Assembly: GCA_965220185.1 (NCBI GenBank)
Contig: OZ244807.1
Span: 1,674,001-1,738,000, forward strand
DNA from: Azotimanducus sp965220185
GTDB taxonomy: Bacteria > Pseudomonadota > Gammaproteobacteria > Pseudomonadales > Azotimanducaceae
Direction: 5' to 3'
Length of the DNA: 64,000 nucleotides
Shown: positions 20,720 to 29,529 of the stretch, one piece after another
Numbering within the stretch: position 1 is the first letter of the stretch
How the letters are laid out: each line of letters begins with the position of its first letter
The notes under the pieces: model-generated
The model's input: the letters and a program-made list of their open reading frames with translations, nothing else
What the model was told of the DNA's origin: nothing
The model's database searches: none
Made by a program: the position numbers and the translations under genes

Positions 20720-21196
20720 TTGGCAATTCAAGTAGGCGATCAACTTCCAGATATCGGATTCACCGTCATGCAGGACGGCACACCAGCAGCCTTATCGCGC
20801 GACGAGCTGTTTGCGGGCAAAAAGGTCGTGCTGTTTGCCGTGCCGGGCGCCTTCACACCGACCTGTTCCATCGCGCACTTGCCGGGATTCGTGGTCAAGG
20901 CCGACGAAATTCAGGCCAAGGGCGTCGATAGCATCATCTGCCTTTCGGTCAACGATGTCTTCGTCATGGACGCATGGGGGAAGGCTAAGAATGCCGAGGA
21001 CCTGATCATGGCGTCGGACGGCAACGCCGGTTTCACCAAAGCAATCGGTCTTGACGACGGTGGCAAACTCGGCATAGGCGTGCGTTCACAGCGCTACGCC
21101 ATGGTGGTTGACGATGGCGTCGTCTCGGCGCTCAATGTCGAGGCGCCGGGCAAATTCGAGGTGAGTTCGGCTGAGGCTGTGCTTGCGAGCTTGTAG
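20720..21196 (+). CDS. Peroxiredoxin, Prx5 family
   Basis: 158 aa from a TTG start with GCGGAGC as ribosome-binding site. PGAFTPTCS holds the peroxidatic Cys49, and FAVPGAFTPTCSIAHLPGFV is the Prx5/AhpE-like pattern. VNDVFVMDAWGKAKN is the usual following helix. One further cysteine (Cys73) is present, where many bacterial Prx5 have a resolving cysteine. It reduces peroxides using thiol donors. A short GC-rich inverted repeat (GCTTCG/CGAAGC, about 21201-21216) follows the stop but has no T-run. Confidence 0.92.
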   Translation: MAIQVGDQLPDIGFTVMQDGTPAALSRDELFAGKKVVLFAVPGAFTPTCSIAHLPGFVVKADEIQAKGVDSIICLSVNDVFVMDAWGKAKNAEDLIMASDGNAGFTKAIGLDDGGKLGIGVRSQRYAMVVDDGVVSALNVEAPGKFEVSSAEAVLASL

Positions 21197-22201
21197 CAAG
21201 GCTTCGAGCGCCGAAGCTTAAACCGAGAAAAATTCCTTTTTCGCTTTCTTATTCCGACAAAAGTCCGTATTCTGGCGCTGAAGCGACTCTTAATGCGAGA
21301 GTAGTCCGGAGTGAAATCGAAAGCTTCGCTGCCTGAAGCATTCGTTTCCGACAAGACCACGACGCGCGCAATCTCTCGGGCGCTGAAGGCTGGTCGCCTG
21401 CGAAAACTGGCATCGAGGCTCTATTCAAGTAATCTGCGCGACTCGCCAGAGAGCATCGTCGCGAGAAACCTTTGGGACATCGTGGCGGGGTACTTTCCTG
21501 GCGCGTTGATTGCGGATCGAACCGCGCTTGAGAATGCGCCGGCGAACGACGGCTCTGTGTGCTTGATCACCTCGCGGGGGCGCGATATCGACTTGCCGGG
21601 CGTGAAGCTGCGACCACGCAGAGGGCACGCGCCTTTGCCTGATGACAGGCCATTTCTTGGCAATCTGTTCTTGTGCTCAAGTCCGCGCGCGTATCTTGAG
21701 AATATGCGCCCTTCGCGTGCTCGTAATGGAGGCTTGGGGCGTACTTTGAGTTTGGCCGAGATTGAAGCGCGGCTTGACTCGCTGATTCGCGTGTCCGGCG
21801 AACAGGCAGTCAATCTGCTGCGTGACGAGATTCATGCACTTGCGCCTAGGCTTGATCTTGAACGGGAGGCATTCAAGCTCGATGCCATTATCGGCAGTCT
21901 GCTTGGCACACGCGAGGCAAGGCTTATTTCTCCAAGCGGCATCGCACGTGCATCCGGACGGCCCTTTGACCCGCAGCGCATCGCATTGTTTCAGGCGCTG
22001 CACCAAGCGCTCGATTTGCACCCGCCTGTCTCGCGTATATCACCACATCTGCATGCCGACGGCGATGTGACGCTCGCTTTCTTCGAAGCCTATTTCTCGA
22101 ACTTCATCGAAGGTACTGAATTCGCGGTGGACGAAGCCGCAGACATTGTGTTTCACGGCGCCATGCCTCAAGAGCGGCCGGCGGATGCGCACGATATTCT
22201 A

Positions 22202-22464
22202 GTGTCCTGTGTCATAAATAAGTGTGGATTCAGCGCGCAGGAGAAGGGCTGTGGCGAGGCACGTCCCGCAGGGAATACCTGGCCGTATTGCCAAGGGACG
22301 TAACGCGGCCACAGCCCTTCTCCTGCGCGCCATTCGGGAGCGAGCACAATCGCCGATGGCTGCGTTGCAGCCCTTGGCAATATGCCCGATATTCCCTGCG
22401 GACTGCGCCTTGCCACCAACGATTGTGCTCACTCTGAACCACACTTATTTATGACACAGGACAC
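22202..22464. mobile_element. 263-bp MITE of the IS630/Tc1 type
   Basis: Terminal inverted repeats of 26 bases start GTGTCCTGTGTCATAAATAA and end at 22464, flanked by TA (22200-22201 and 22465-22466) inside a CTAG target, as for IS630-type elements. There is no coding capacity. Inside are two consecutive hairpins (arms starting CGCGCAGGAGAAGGGCTG and GAGCACAATCG) whose loop regions are complementary to each other over about 30 bases. It inserted into the Fic gene first, because the IS5 element sits in the CTAG at its right border. Confidence 0.85.
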
Positions 22465-22467
22465 TAG

Positions 22468-23774
22468 CAGCCTGTTGAAAAAGTCCTGTTGAAGGATAAT
22501 AGCGGGGCGGACGGCAGAGGGCAAGAGGATGCGTGGCGAAGTGGACGGGCAGGTGTCGATGTTCAGCTATGTGGACATGGAGTCGAGGATAGGGGAGGCG
22601 CATCCGATACGGGCGGTGCGTCGGATAGTGGACGCGGCGCTTGCGGAGCTGGAGCCGGCGCTGTCGCGGATGTACGCGGAGCGTGGTCGTCCGTCGATAC
22701 CGCCGGAGCATCTGCTGCGGGCGCTGCTGCTGCAGGTGCTGTACACGGTGCGTTCGGAGCGGCTGCTGATGGAGCGGCTCGACCACGACCTGCTGTTCCG
22801 GTGGTTCGTGGGGCTGGGTGCGGACGATCCGGTGTGGGACCACTCGACGTTCTCGAAGAACCGCGACCGGATGCTTGGGGAAGGGCTGGACGGGCTGCTG
22901 TTCGAGGCGGTGAGGAAGCGCGGCGAAGGGCGTCGGCTGCTGTCGCGCGACCACTTCAGCGTGGACGGGACGCTGATCGAGGCGTGCGCGTCGCTGAAGT
23001 CGTTCAGGCCGAAGGACGGGTCGGGGGCTGGCGGGGACGGGGCCGACTTCCACGGGGAGAGGCGGCGCAACGGGACGCACGCGTCGGCGACGGATCCGGA
23101 GTCGAGGCTGTACCGGAAGGGGCCCGGCAAGGAGGCGAGGCTGAGCTACATGGGTCACGTGCTGACGGAGAACCGGAACGGGCTGATCGTGGACACGGAG
23201 GTGACGGTGGCCGGAGGCCGTGAGGAATGGAAGGCGGGGCTGGCGATGCTGTCGCGGCGGCCCGGGAAGCGGAGGCGCACGGTGGGGGCGGACAAGGGGT
23301 ACGACGTGTCGGACTTCGTGGGGCCGTGCCGGCAGATGAGGGTGACGCCGCATGTGGCGGCGAAGCGTTCCGGGGGCTGCGTGGACGGGCGCACCACGCG
23401 CCATGCGGGGTACGCGGTGAGCCAGCGGAAGCGCAAGCGGGTGGAGGAGCCGTTCGGATGGATGAAGACCTATGGATTGCTGCGCAAGCTGCGCCACCGG
23501 GGGCTGGCGAACGCCGCCTGGCAGTTCCGGCTGGCGGCCGCGGCCTACAACATCGTGAGGCTGGGGCGGCTGGAGGCGTGCGCATGACGGGGCGGGCGCC
23601 GGAAACGCCACGGGCGGGGTCTTGGACGGGCGGAACGGGCCTCCTACGGACAGTCGGAAGCCGGATCGCATGGATGGGGGCACGCCCGGCGGAGTCCTTC
23701 ACCACCAAAGGCGGGCGCAATTTGTTCGGACACGCCGCCGAACTCCGCCAGAATCGCCCTTTTTCAACAGGCTG
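22468..23774 (+). mobile_element. IS5-family insertion sequence, 1307 bp
   Basis: The ends CAGCCTGTTGAAAAAG and CTTTTTCAACAGGCTG are inverted repeats. The 4-base target duplication CTAG lies at 22464-22467 and 23775-23778, fitting the YTAR preference of IS5 elements. One intact transposase gene is inside. The GC content is clearly higher than in the neighbours, suggesting recent arrival. It abuts the MITE. Confidence 0.92.
22529..23587 (+). CDS. IS5-family DDE transposase
   Basis: 352 aa. SMFSYVDMESRIGEAHPIRAVRRIVDAAL and WDHSTFSKNRDRML are typical of this IS5 branch. The DDE residues are likely the Asp in HFSVDGTLIEA, the Asp in VGADKGYDVSDF and the Glu in RKRVEEPFGWMKTYG. The frame is complete, so the element may be active. 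It catalyses cut-and-paste transposition of the flanking ends. Start choice: ATG at 22529, 61 bases inside the left end. Confidence 0.93.
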   Translation: MRGEVDGQVSMFSYVDMESRIGEAHPIRAVRRIVDAALAELEPALSRMYAERGRPSIPPEHLLRALLLQVLYTVRSERLLMERLDHDLLFRWFVGLGADDPVWDHSTFSKNRDRMLGEGLDGLLFEAVRKRGEGRRLLSRDHFSVDGTLIEACASLKSFRPKDGSGAGGDGADFHGERRRNGTHASATDPESRLYRKGPGKEARLSYMGHVLTENRNGLIVDTEVTVAGGREEWKAGLAMLSRRPGKRRRTVGADKGYDVSDFVGPCRQMRVTPHVAAKRSGGCVDGRTTRHAGYAVSQRKRKRVEEPFGWMKTYGLLRKLRHRGLANAAWQFRLAAAAYNIVRLGRLEACA

Positions 23775-24369
23775 CTAGGCACGTGGCGATTGGTCTCCTC
23801 CGAACAGGAACTGAGTCAAATTCCGAGGCACTTCGAGCAGTTTTCGGGGCTCTTGAAGGCACGTCACGAGGGCATCATGGCAGGACGGCCGGAAGCAGGG
23901 CCCGGCCTCTTCAAGCAAACCCTCAATCGCGCAGGCGGCACGCCCTTCGTTGCCCCAGAGCTCGTGCTTGGCACGCTTGAGCGCGGCTTTGAATTCTATC
24001 GACGTCTTACAACACCTTTCGCGCGTGCGGTGTACATGATGTTCCTCGTTTCGGAAGTCCATCCATTCGCCGATGGCAACGGACGGGCAGCGCGTCTGAT
24101 GATGAACGCTGAGCTGGTGGCGGCAGGCGAGCAGCGGATTATCATTCCCACAGTGTTCCGCGACAACTATATGGCTGCGCTCAAATCGCTTTCGCAGACG
24201 GGCGAGCCTGCGCCGCTCATTCGCGTGCTCGACTATGCCCAGCGATGGACATTGAGTATCCCGTGGCGATCAGTCGAGGCTACGAAGACGGAACTGGATG
24301 CCTGTCATGCGTTTATGGACCCGCTCGAAGCCGAATCGCAAGGGTTGCGGCTGCGCATGCCCGGATCGT

Positions 24370-25428
24370 TCATATGAACTGCTGAACTCGATCGAGCGTC
24401 CAATAGCAGGCGGTGGCGCCTACGGCATAGACAGGGGCGTCTTGAATCAGGTTCGGAAGGCGGTTCAGAAGCGATGCGAACGTGGCAAACGCAATCAGCA
24501 CGCATCCGATCACACCAAGCTGTCCAGCCTCGACGCCAAGGTTGAAGAGCAACAAGGCCATCGCGAGGCTCTCCTGCGGCAGTCCGATTTCGGCGAGTGC
24601 GCCGGCGAATCCGAAGCCATGCAAGAGGCCGAACACAAACGCCATTTGCCAAGGCCGCCTCGCCACGAGCCCTTGGCGTTCCGGGTCGCGAGCGATCTCG
24701 TAAGCAAGCAAGACGATGCTCAAGGCGATGACTGTTTCCACGGGCCCTTGCGACAGGGTGACGAGATCAAGCACCGCAAGCGCGAGTGTAATGCTGTGTG
24801 CGAGGGTGAAACTCGTGACGGTGGCAGTGAGCACGCCGAGTCTAGAGACAATGCGCTGTCGTGGCGATTGCCTCTCGGACGAGCGGCCGTCTTGCGCGCC
24901 GCCGAGAATGAGCAGTATCAGACCGAGCACGAACAGCAAATGATCGATGCCGTAGAGCATGTGCGTGACGCCAAGCGTGAAGTAGGCGGGCAAGCCAATT
25001 GATCTTGCTTCCGGTATGCGTGCGCTCGGATTCGACGCATTGAGGAGCGCCTGAAACTCGTCCCCGTCCGCAAATCGAACTCGAAGCAGCGTGTCGGTCA
25101 ATGTGGCTTGCAAGCCATCAACGCTGATAGTCGCGCCTTCGAGTCCTGGCGTGCATTCAAGCGTTCCAGAGAACCGAAACGCGGCTGGCAGGGCTTCCGG
25201 CAAGGGGTCCTGGGTGTACTGGCAGGGCAGGGAAAACGCAGGCGCGAGCTTCAGCGTGACATAGCCTGTGCGCGGCAGTTTCCACGATGTGTGGAAGAGG
25301 GCGGTATCGTTCGAATCTGACGCAACCTCTAAGACTTCAAGCAGTCCCGGGCGAATCTCATGCGCCTCAGCGAACCCGATCGCGGACAGGGCAATGATGG
25401 TGAGCGCGGTACTAGGCAGATGCTTCAC
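24370..25428 (-). CDS. HupE/UreJ-like membrane protein
   Basis: 352 aa. A signal peptide (about 1-22, ending AEAHEIRPG) is followed by a beta-rich exported domain and then, from about residue 145, a six-helix HupE/UreJ_2 domain. The domain has the family motifs YFTLGVTHMLYGIDHLLFVLGL, TSFTLAHSITLALAVL and FGLLHGFGFAGALAEIGLP, whose histidines suggest a metal (nickel or copper) permease or sensor. That function is not proven for this subgroup. It overlaps the peptidyl-prolyl isomerase gene by 4 bases, a pairing seen elsewhere. Its 3' end overlaps the Fic stop by 8 bases. Confidence 0.88.
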   Translation of the reverse strand: MKHLPSTALTIIALSAIGFAEAHEIRPGLLEVLEVASDSNDTALFHTSWKLPRTGYVTLKLAPAFSLPCQYTQDPLPEALPAAFRFSGTLECTPGLEGATISVDGLQATLTDTLLRVRFADGDEFQALLNASNPSARIPEARSIGLPAYFTLGVTHMLYGIDHLLFVLGLILLILGGAQDGRSSERQSPRQRIVSRLGVLTATVTSFTLAHSITLALAVLDLVTLSQGPVETVIALSIVLLAYEIARDPERQGLVARRPWQMAFVFGLLHGFGFAGALAEIGLPQESLAMALLLFNLGVEAGQLGVIGCVLIAFATFASLLNRLPNLIQDAPVYAVGATACYWTLDRVQQFI

Positions 25429-26267
25429 GGTGCGCGCTCTTCGGTGTCATGAATGACTTGGTATTTACCGCGCAGCCCTTCGATGAAGTCGAGATTCGCC
25501 TGCTTGCGGCGCTCGGCTTGATAATCTCGTTCGATGTCTGATTGCATCTGTTCAAATGCAGGCAGGAATGGTTCGCTTCGCGCTTCGATGAATACGAAGT
25601 GCAGGCCGTGCGATGAGGCGAGCGGGCCGACCCATGTTCCCTCCGGCAGGCTGCGCAGTGTGTCAGCGAAGTCTTCGCCGAAATCACCCGCGACACGCCT
25701 GATCGAGGTGTTTGCATAACGGAGCGGCAGCAAGAACAGGTCGCCTTGCTGATCGGCGCGCGCTTCAGATAGGAGCGCCGCTTCGATCTCGTCAAGGCGT
25801 GCAGTCAAGGCATCGGCGTCTTGTTCTGCGTTCGAGTTGATGTAGACGTGGCGAAAGCTAATGCGAGCCGGCTGCTGATAATCAGCCTTGTGCGCTTCGA
25901 ACCAGTCGCGCAGTATGGCTTCGGTGGGCACTTCGCCAACTAAGGCATCCTCGCTGAGAAAACGGACTTTCTGCGTCAAGCGCCTGCGAATGATCGGGTC
26001 CTCATGATCGAGGCCGAGCGCGAGCGCCTCTCGATAGAGCATTTCCTCGACGATGTGATCTTCGATGAGCGACTGCATTTCATCCGCGCTCGGCGCCCGT
26101 CCGTAACTTGCTTGCCAAGTCGCGCTCAGCCGATCACGCAAGCCTTGATCGATGACGATTTCGTTCTTCCCATCCCGGCTCAATGCACGATCAAAGACGA
26201 ACATCAGCGCGCCTACGAGCAGAAACCAAACGAGCGGTTCACGGAAAAAGCGTTCACGAGCGTTCAT
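25425..26267 (-). CDS. Peptidyl-prolyl cis-trans isomerase (parvulin/SurA-like), membrane-anchored
   Basis: 280 aa. One N-terminal membrane segment (LVWFLLVGALMFVFDRAL) anchors it with the body in the periplasm. The N-terminal half is the helical chaperone part (EEMLYREALALGLDHEDPIIRRRLTQKVRFL). The C-terminal half is a PpiC domain (RISFRHVYIN, then GEDFADTLRSLPEGTWVGPLASSHGLHFVFIEAR). It folds exported proteins. The 4-base overlap with the HupE-like gene suggests it helps that protein's exported domain, which is inference. Confidence 0.9.
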   Translation of the reverse strand: MNARERFFREPLVWFLLVGALMFVFDRALSRDGKNEIVIDQGLRDRLSATWQASYGRAPSADEMQSLIEDHIVEEMLYREALALGLDHEDPIIRRRLTQKVRFLSEDALVGEVPTEAILRDWFEAHKADYQQPARISFRHVYINSNAEQDADALTARLDEIEAALLSEARADQQGDLFLLPLRYANTSIRRVAGDFGEDFADTLRSLPEGTWVGPLASSHGLHFVFIEARSEPFLPAFEQMQSDIERDYQAERRKQANLDFIEGLRGKYQVIHDTEERAP

Positions 26268-26269
26268 AT

Positions 26270-27796
26270 CTATTCTGGGCCCTTCAGTGCCGGGTACTTC
26301 GGTTGATCAATGCACAGTTGCAGCATGACCGTTTTTCGCAAGTGTGATTGCAGGCACGCATCGTCAAGCGGCATCTCGCCGTGTCTCAACGCCATGCAAA
26401 GCTGTCCGCGCAGCTGTGCGAGGTCTGCGTCGATGCCGAGCAGTGCCCGCAACCTTGCATGTTCATCACTGCGGTGTTCGGCAAGCAGGCTCGATTCCCT
26501 GAGAAGGATCGCCAGTGAGTTGCTTGCGACAAGCGACAGGAAGCGAGTTCGTCCAGCGGTTTCGCGCCGCACCTCCGAGCGCAGGAAGTCGTGGACGCTC
26601 TCAAGAAGCTCGATGCCTTCCGGCATGTCAAGTCCCATGTTCGACACCTTCGCATCAGGGAGGTCAATCGGCCCAGGGAACAGGAGATTGACGCAATCCG
26701 CTTGGCATTCGGAGGCGCGCCTGCCGATGGCCGCGCGCTCCACTGTCTTGTCAGGGCCGGTGCGATAGTGCTCGGCCATGCCGAGGCAGCCAACCGCCCA
26801 CCAGAAAGAGCCGAACACTTCCCAGAATTTGAGATGCGCATGAGAGACCGCATGTCCCGATGCCTCGGCGTACGCGGCGAGCAGGGCTTCGCGCGTGCCA
26901 ACGCCACCAGCGGGCAGGGCCCCGCCGAATCGCCAAGAGCGGGTGCAGAGCCAGCCAAGGTCACGAACAGGGTCGCCGATATGGGCGAGTTCCCAGTCGA
27001 GCACAGCGCACAGGCCATCTGCATCCACCATCAAATTGCCGATACGAAAATCATTGTGAACAAGCGTTCTGCGGCTTCTCGTAGGCAGGTTCTCAAGGAG
27101 CCAGCGTGCCGCGTAATCGATCATCGGTTGCGCGAAGCCGAGATCGAGGTAGCGTTCATAGGTTTGCGATACGAACGCTTCCGGCGACAGTTGGACGAGT
27201 CGTTTGCGCAAGCCCCGTTCGTCAAGATTGATTGCATGAATACGCGCAAGCACGGCGCTCAATTGCTCGATCAAATGCGTGCGTGCGTTCGCAAACTTTT
27301 GTGCCGTAACAATACGTCCGCCGAGCGCTTCACCATCAATCCACTGCATGACGAACCCTTCACCGAGGCCATCTTCTTCTTGCAGTACATAATGAATGTC
27401 AGGTTCAGGTACTCCTGCATCGCGCGCCGCGCACATCAGCGCGGCTTCCGTAGCAAGCCCCGGTCGCCGCTGCCCATCCTCAATGGTTTCTCCGCCAGGT
27501 GATCGCCGCAAGCATAGATTGCGCTGCCCTGCCGGCGTCTCAACGATGAGTTTGTAGGTTTCTTGACTCGCCCCGCCGGAAAGCCGTTGCACGGACACAA
27601 GGCTTTGCACAAGAGGCAATTCGCGCACCAGCACCCTTGCCAAGGTGTCTTGCGAAATATCGGTCAATAGACGGCTCGTCTGTGTTGAGGCAGTGATTGC
27701 AAGGCGCTCATTATGAACGTGATTCGCTTCTTGGCACACGCGCCGCGAATTCGCATCTGCATGCGCGATTGCAGATGCACAAAGCTGATAGAACAA
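26270..27796 (-). CDS. Aminoglycoside-phosphotransferase-like kinase fused to DUF6285
   Basis: 508 aa from TTG 27796; the true start may be later, near the family-like LLTDISQDTLARVLVREL (about residue 43). The kinase domain has RTLVHNDFRIGNLMVD (catalytic Asp249, His247, Asn254) and VLDWELAHIGDP (Asp267), as in ACAD10/11-type kinases that phosphorylate 4-hydroxyacyl-CoA. From about residue 390 the MPEGIELLESVHDFLRSEV..to the end looks like DUF6285, usually a separate gene next to such kinases. The fusion supports a shared role in acyl-CoA metabolism, which is inferred. Confidence 0.85.
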   Translation of the reverse strand: MFYQLCASAIAHADANSRRVCQEANHVHNERLAITASTQTSRLLTDISQDTLARVLVRELPLVQSLVSVQRLSGGASQETYKLIVETPAGQRNLCLRRSPGGETIEDGQRRPGLATEAALMCAARDAGVPEPDIHYVLQEEDGLGEGFVMQWIDGEALGGRIVTAQKFANARTHLIEQLSAVLARIHAINLDERGLRKRLVQLSPEAFVSQTYERYLDLGFAQPMIDYAARWLLENLPTRSRRTLVHNDFRIGNLMVDADGLCAVLDWELAHIGDPVRDLGWLCTRSWRFGGALPAGGVGTREALLAAYAEASGHAVSHAHLKFWEVFGSFWWAVGCLGMAEHYRTGPDKTVERAAIGRRASECQADCVNLLFPGPIDLPDAKVSNMGLDMPEGIELLESVHDFLRSEVRRETAGRTRFLSLVASNSLAILLRESSLLAEHRSDEHARLRALLGIDADLAQLRGQLCMALRHGEMPLDDACLQSHLRKTVMLQLCIDQPKYPALKGPE

Positions 27797-27812
27797 GTGA
27801 AGAAGTAAGCCA

Positions 27813-27852
27813 CTTGATCAGGCCTTCCCTAGGAATCTGCGCCGTAGGAATT
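27813..27852. repeat. Dispersed repeat, partial copy 2
   Basis: TTGATCAGGCCTTCCCTAGG followed by 20 more bases to GGAATT. It matches 62986-63025 (the start of copy 3), and its last 24 bases match 8331-8354. The distal part found in the other copies is missing. It lies upstream of the phosphotransferase gene. Confidence 0.65.
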
Positions 27853-27864
27853 AGGACTTATATA

Positions 27865-27900
27865 CAATAGTGCCATCGCGCTAAAACGATAGCACTATTG
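27865..27900. repeat. Stem-loop, 14-base arms
   Basis: CAATAGTGCCATCG (27865-27878), 8-base loop, CGATAGCACTATTG (27887-27900), with one mismatch. There is no T-run, so it is not an obvious terminator; it may be an operator or the remains of a small inverted-repeat element. Confidence 0.45.
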
Positions 27901-27983
27901 GGTAGTGTCTCAGTTTGAAATCGTCGCAATCACGAAAAGGGGCGACCCGCAGGCCGCCCCGTGTGGATGGTGTCTGATGCCGT

Positions 27984-28718
27984 TCAGTTCGTGGTGCAGC
28001 CCAGCGTGGTCCGGTAGCCGGGGCTGCTGATGTATTCGTAGCCGGCCTCGCTATCCGTCCGGGCCCGCTGGCCGGAACTGTTCCGGGCTCCGCACAGGCA
28101 GGCATTGACCTTTCGTCGGTGGTTGCGGCCCTTGAGGTCAGCAAAGGCAAAGCAGCCGCCCGCCTGGCCGCCGTGGTTGATGTCGTCATAGTGGGCGAGG
28201 GACCGAGACAGGTCCGCCGGCGTCTCCCCCGTCCTGAAGCAGGTGGTGGCGAGTACGAGTCCCTGCAACCAGATCCGCGGCATGGCGAGTATTCGATTGC
28301 AGGCCGGTGAATGTCCGGGTGATGGGTGTCAGCGGGGTGTCCTCCGTGACTGTCCCAATCAAGTCAGTGGCGATTGAAGTATTGCCTCGATACAGAATGA
28401 TATTGATCGGAATGCTCGTCTGGAGTGCCAAGGCTGGAAGTTCTGTTCTTAAAAATCCAATAGTAGCCGAGGAATTTAATCGGACATTGGCCCGATCGGC
28501 TTTCACGGTTCCGGTTATTGTTGTGAAAGCAACACCACGATGAATCTTGCCCGGTGGGCAGTGCACCTGCCCTGCCTCGCCGTCAAAGACAGTGGCCCAG
28601 TCCACCTGCGCTGTCGCGGGCGCGGCCAAGGTCAGGGCCGCCAGTACGGCGATCAGCGATGCGGCGGTGAGCCATGTTCGAATGCTATCGGGGGGGGGGG
28701 GGGGGGCTCTTTTCTCAT
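27984..28718 (-). pseudogene. Secreted protein gene of unknown function, out of frame at a homopolymer (possible phase-variable gene)
   Basis: ATG at 28718 has GGAGA 6-9 bases upstream and begins MRKE. Then 17 C residues (G on +, 28690-28706) put the frame one base short, and a stop follows 12 codons later. With 18 C the protein reads MRKEPPPPPPDSIRTWLTAASLIAVLAALTLAAPATAQVDWATVFDGEAGQVHCPPGK, a clear signal peptide and mature domain. Near 28283 that frame gives way to a second one (WLQGLVLATTCFRTGE...GGCFAFADLKGR...CLCGAR...LGCTTN, stop at 27984), which has the more natural composition, so a second frameshift is likely. No family recognised. Either a contingency gene in the off state, a decaying gene, or a sequencing error in the tract. 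Confidence 0.6.
28690..28706 (+). repeat. Homopolymer tract, 17 G
   Basis: Seventeen consecutive G on the + strand (C in the gene's sense), four codons after the presumed start codon. Tracts of this length slip readily during replication. It is by far the longest single-base run seen in this window. Confidence 0.9.
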
Positions 28719-28863
28719 TGCGTCTCCTTCGGAAAGAGTGGGGATCGCCACAACCACAGCATAATTTGCGAGCAGTCGGTCAAGCGTGCCGGAAAACACT
28801 GAACGAGACATGGGAGATGAAAGCGCCGCTGCGAACCATCAGTCGCGCCACTGCCGCAAACGG

Positions 28864-29529
28864 TCACTGGCTTGGCTGCGCTGATTTTGCCACGTAATTC
28901 GCATTTTTAAGTGCCGCGGCGAATTCCGCCCATTTGGCATTGCTGCTCACAAAGGTTTGTATGTCGCTCTTGGTGGCGATGCTCTTGACCGGCACGCCGA
29001 TTTCCTTGCTGACGGCTTCAAGACAGGTCTGCCCTGCGATTTCACTTGGGTCTTGACGGTCCACGCCAACGAGCATGCCGACAAATTCAGCGTTTGAACC
29101 ATTCATTCGCGCCTGCATTTCCCTTGCCGTGGTGCCAGCGGATGTTACGTCGTCGAGTAGTAGAACGCGCCCTGCGAGCGGTGCGCCGAGACCATCGCCG
29201 CCTTCGCCGTGATCTTTGGTTTCCTTGCGATTAAAGCCGACCTTGATCGGCGTATCGCTCATTTCCGAGAGCGCGAAGGCGGTGGCGGTGGCGATTGGAA
29301 TGCCCTTGTAGGCGGCGCCGAAAAGCATGTCGAATTCGATGCCCCAGTCTTGAATTCGCGTGGCGTAGGCCCTGCCGAGCTCAGCGAGCGCTTTGCCGGT
29401 CGCAAGATTGCCAAAATTCAGGAAGTAGGGCGTCCGCCGGCCTGCTTTGGTCACAAAGTCTCCGATCAGCAGGACGCGGGATTCCAGAAGAAGTTCGATA
29501 AATGCAGATGTCTCCGCTCGAAGGGTCAT
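28864..29529 (-). CDS. pyrE: Orotate phosphoribosyltransferase
   Basis: 221 aa from the ATG at 29529, which overlaps the upstream oxidoreductase gene by 4 bases. MTLRAETSAFIELLLESRVLLIGDFVTKAGRRTPYFLNFG is the PyrE N-terminus. GAAYKGIPIA and the PRPP-binding VLLLDDVTSAGT (122-133) follow, with the catalytic-loop segment RKETKDHGEGG between them. It forms orotidine 5'-phosphate in pyrimidine synthesis. Being last in a leftward operon of unrelated genes is unusual for pyrE. Confidence 0.96.
   Translation of the reverse strand: MTLRAETSAFIELLLESRVLLIGDFVTKAGRRTPYFLNFGNLATGKALAELGRAYATRIQDWGIEFDMLFGAAYKGIPIATATAFALSEMSDTPIKVGFNRKETKDHGEGGDGLGAPLAGRVLLLDDVTSAGTTAREMQARMNGSNAEFVGMLVGVDRQDPSEIAGQTCLEAVSKEIGVPVKSIATKSDIQTFVSSNAKWAEFAAALKNANYVAKSAQPSQ

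Larger units (their letters stand above)
21311..24377 (+). pseudogene. Fic family protein with AbiEi-like N-terminal domain, interrupted by two mobile elements
   Basis: The 5' part (GTG 21311 to 22198, 296 codons) and the 3' part (23775-24377) join in frame when the MITE and the IS are removed, reading ADAHDI-LGTWRLVSSEQ, for a 496-aa protein. Residues about 10-110 resemble the winged-helix region of AbiEi-type antitoxins (ISRALKAGRLRKLASRLYSSNL). The Fic core HPFADGNGRAARLMM lies in the 3' part, with the intact HPFx(D/E)GNGR catalytic motif for nucleotide transfer. NFIEGTEF before the break could be an inhibitory-helix or target-loop segment. As it stands the gene is split, and the 3' part has no native start. 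Confidence 0.88.

Noticed and set aside
22445..23683. Long - strand frame covering the IS5 element
   Set aside because: Proline/arginine/histidine-rich antisense of the transposase; an artefact of very high GC content.
28756..28768. Thirteen-base match to the arm of the palindrome at 52241
   Set aside because: A match this short is expected by chance in 64 kb.
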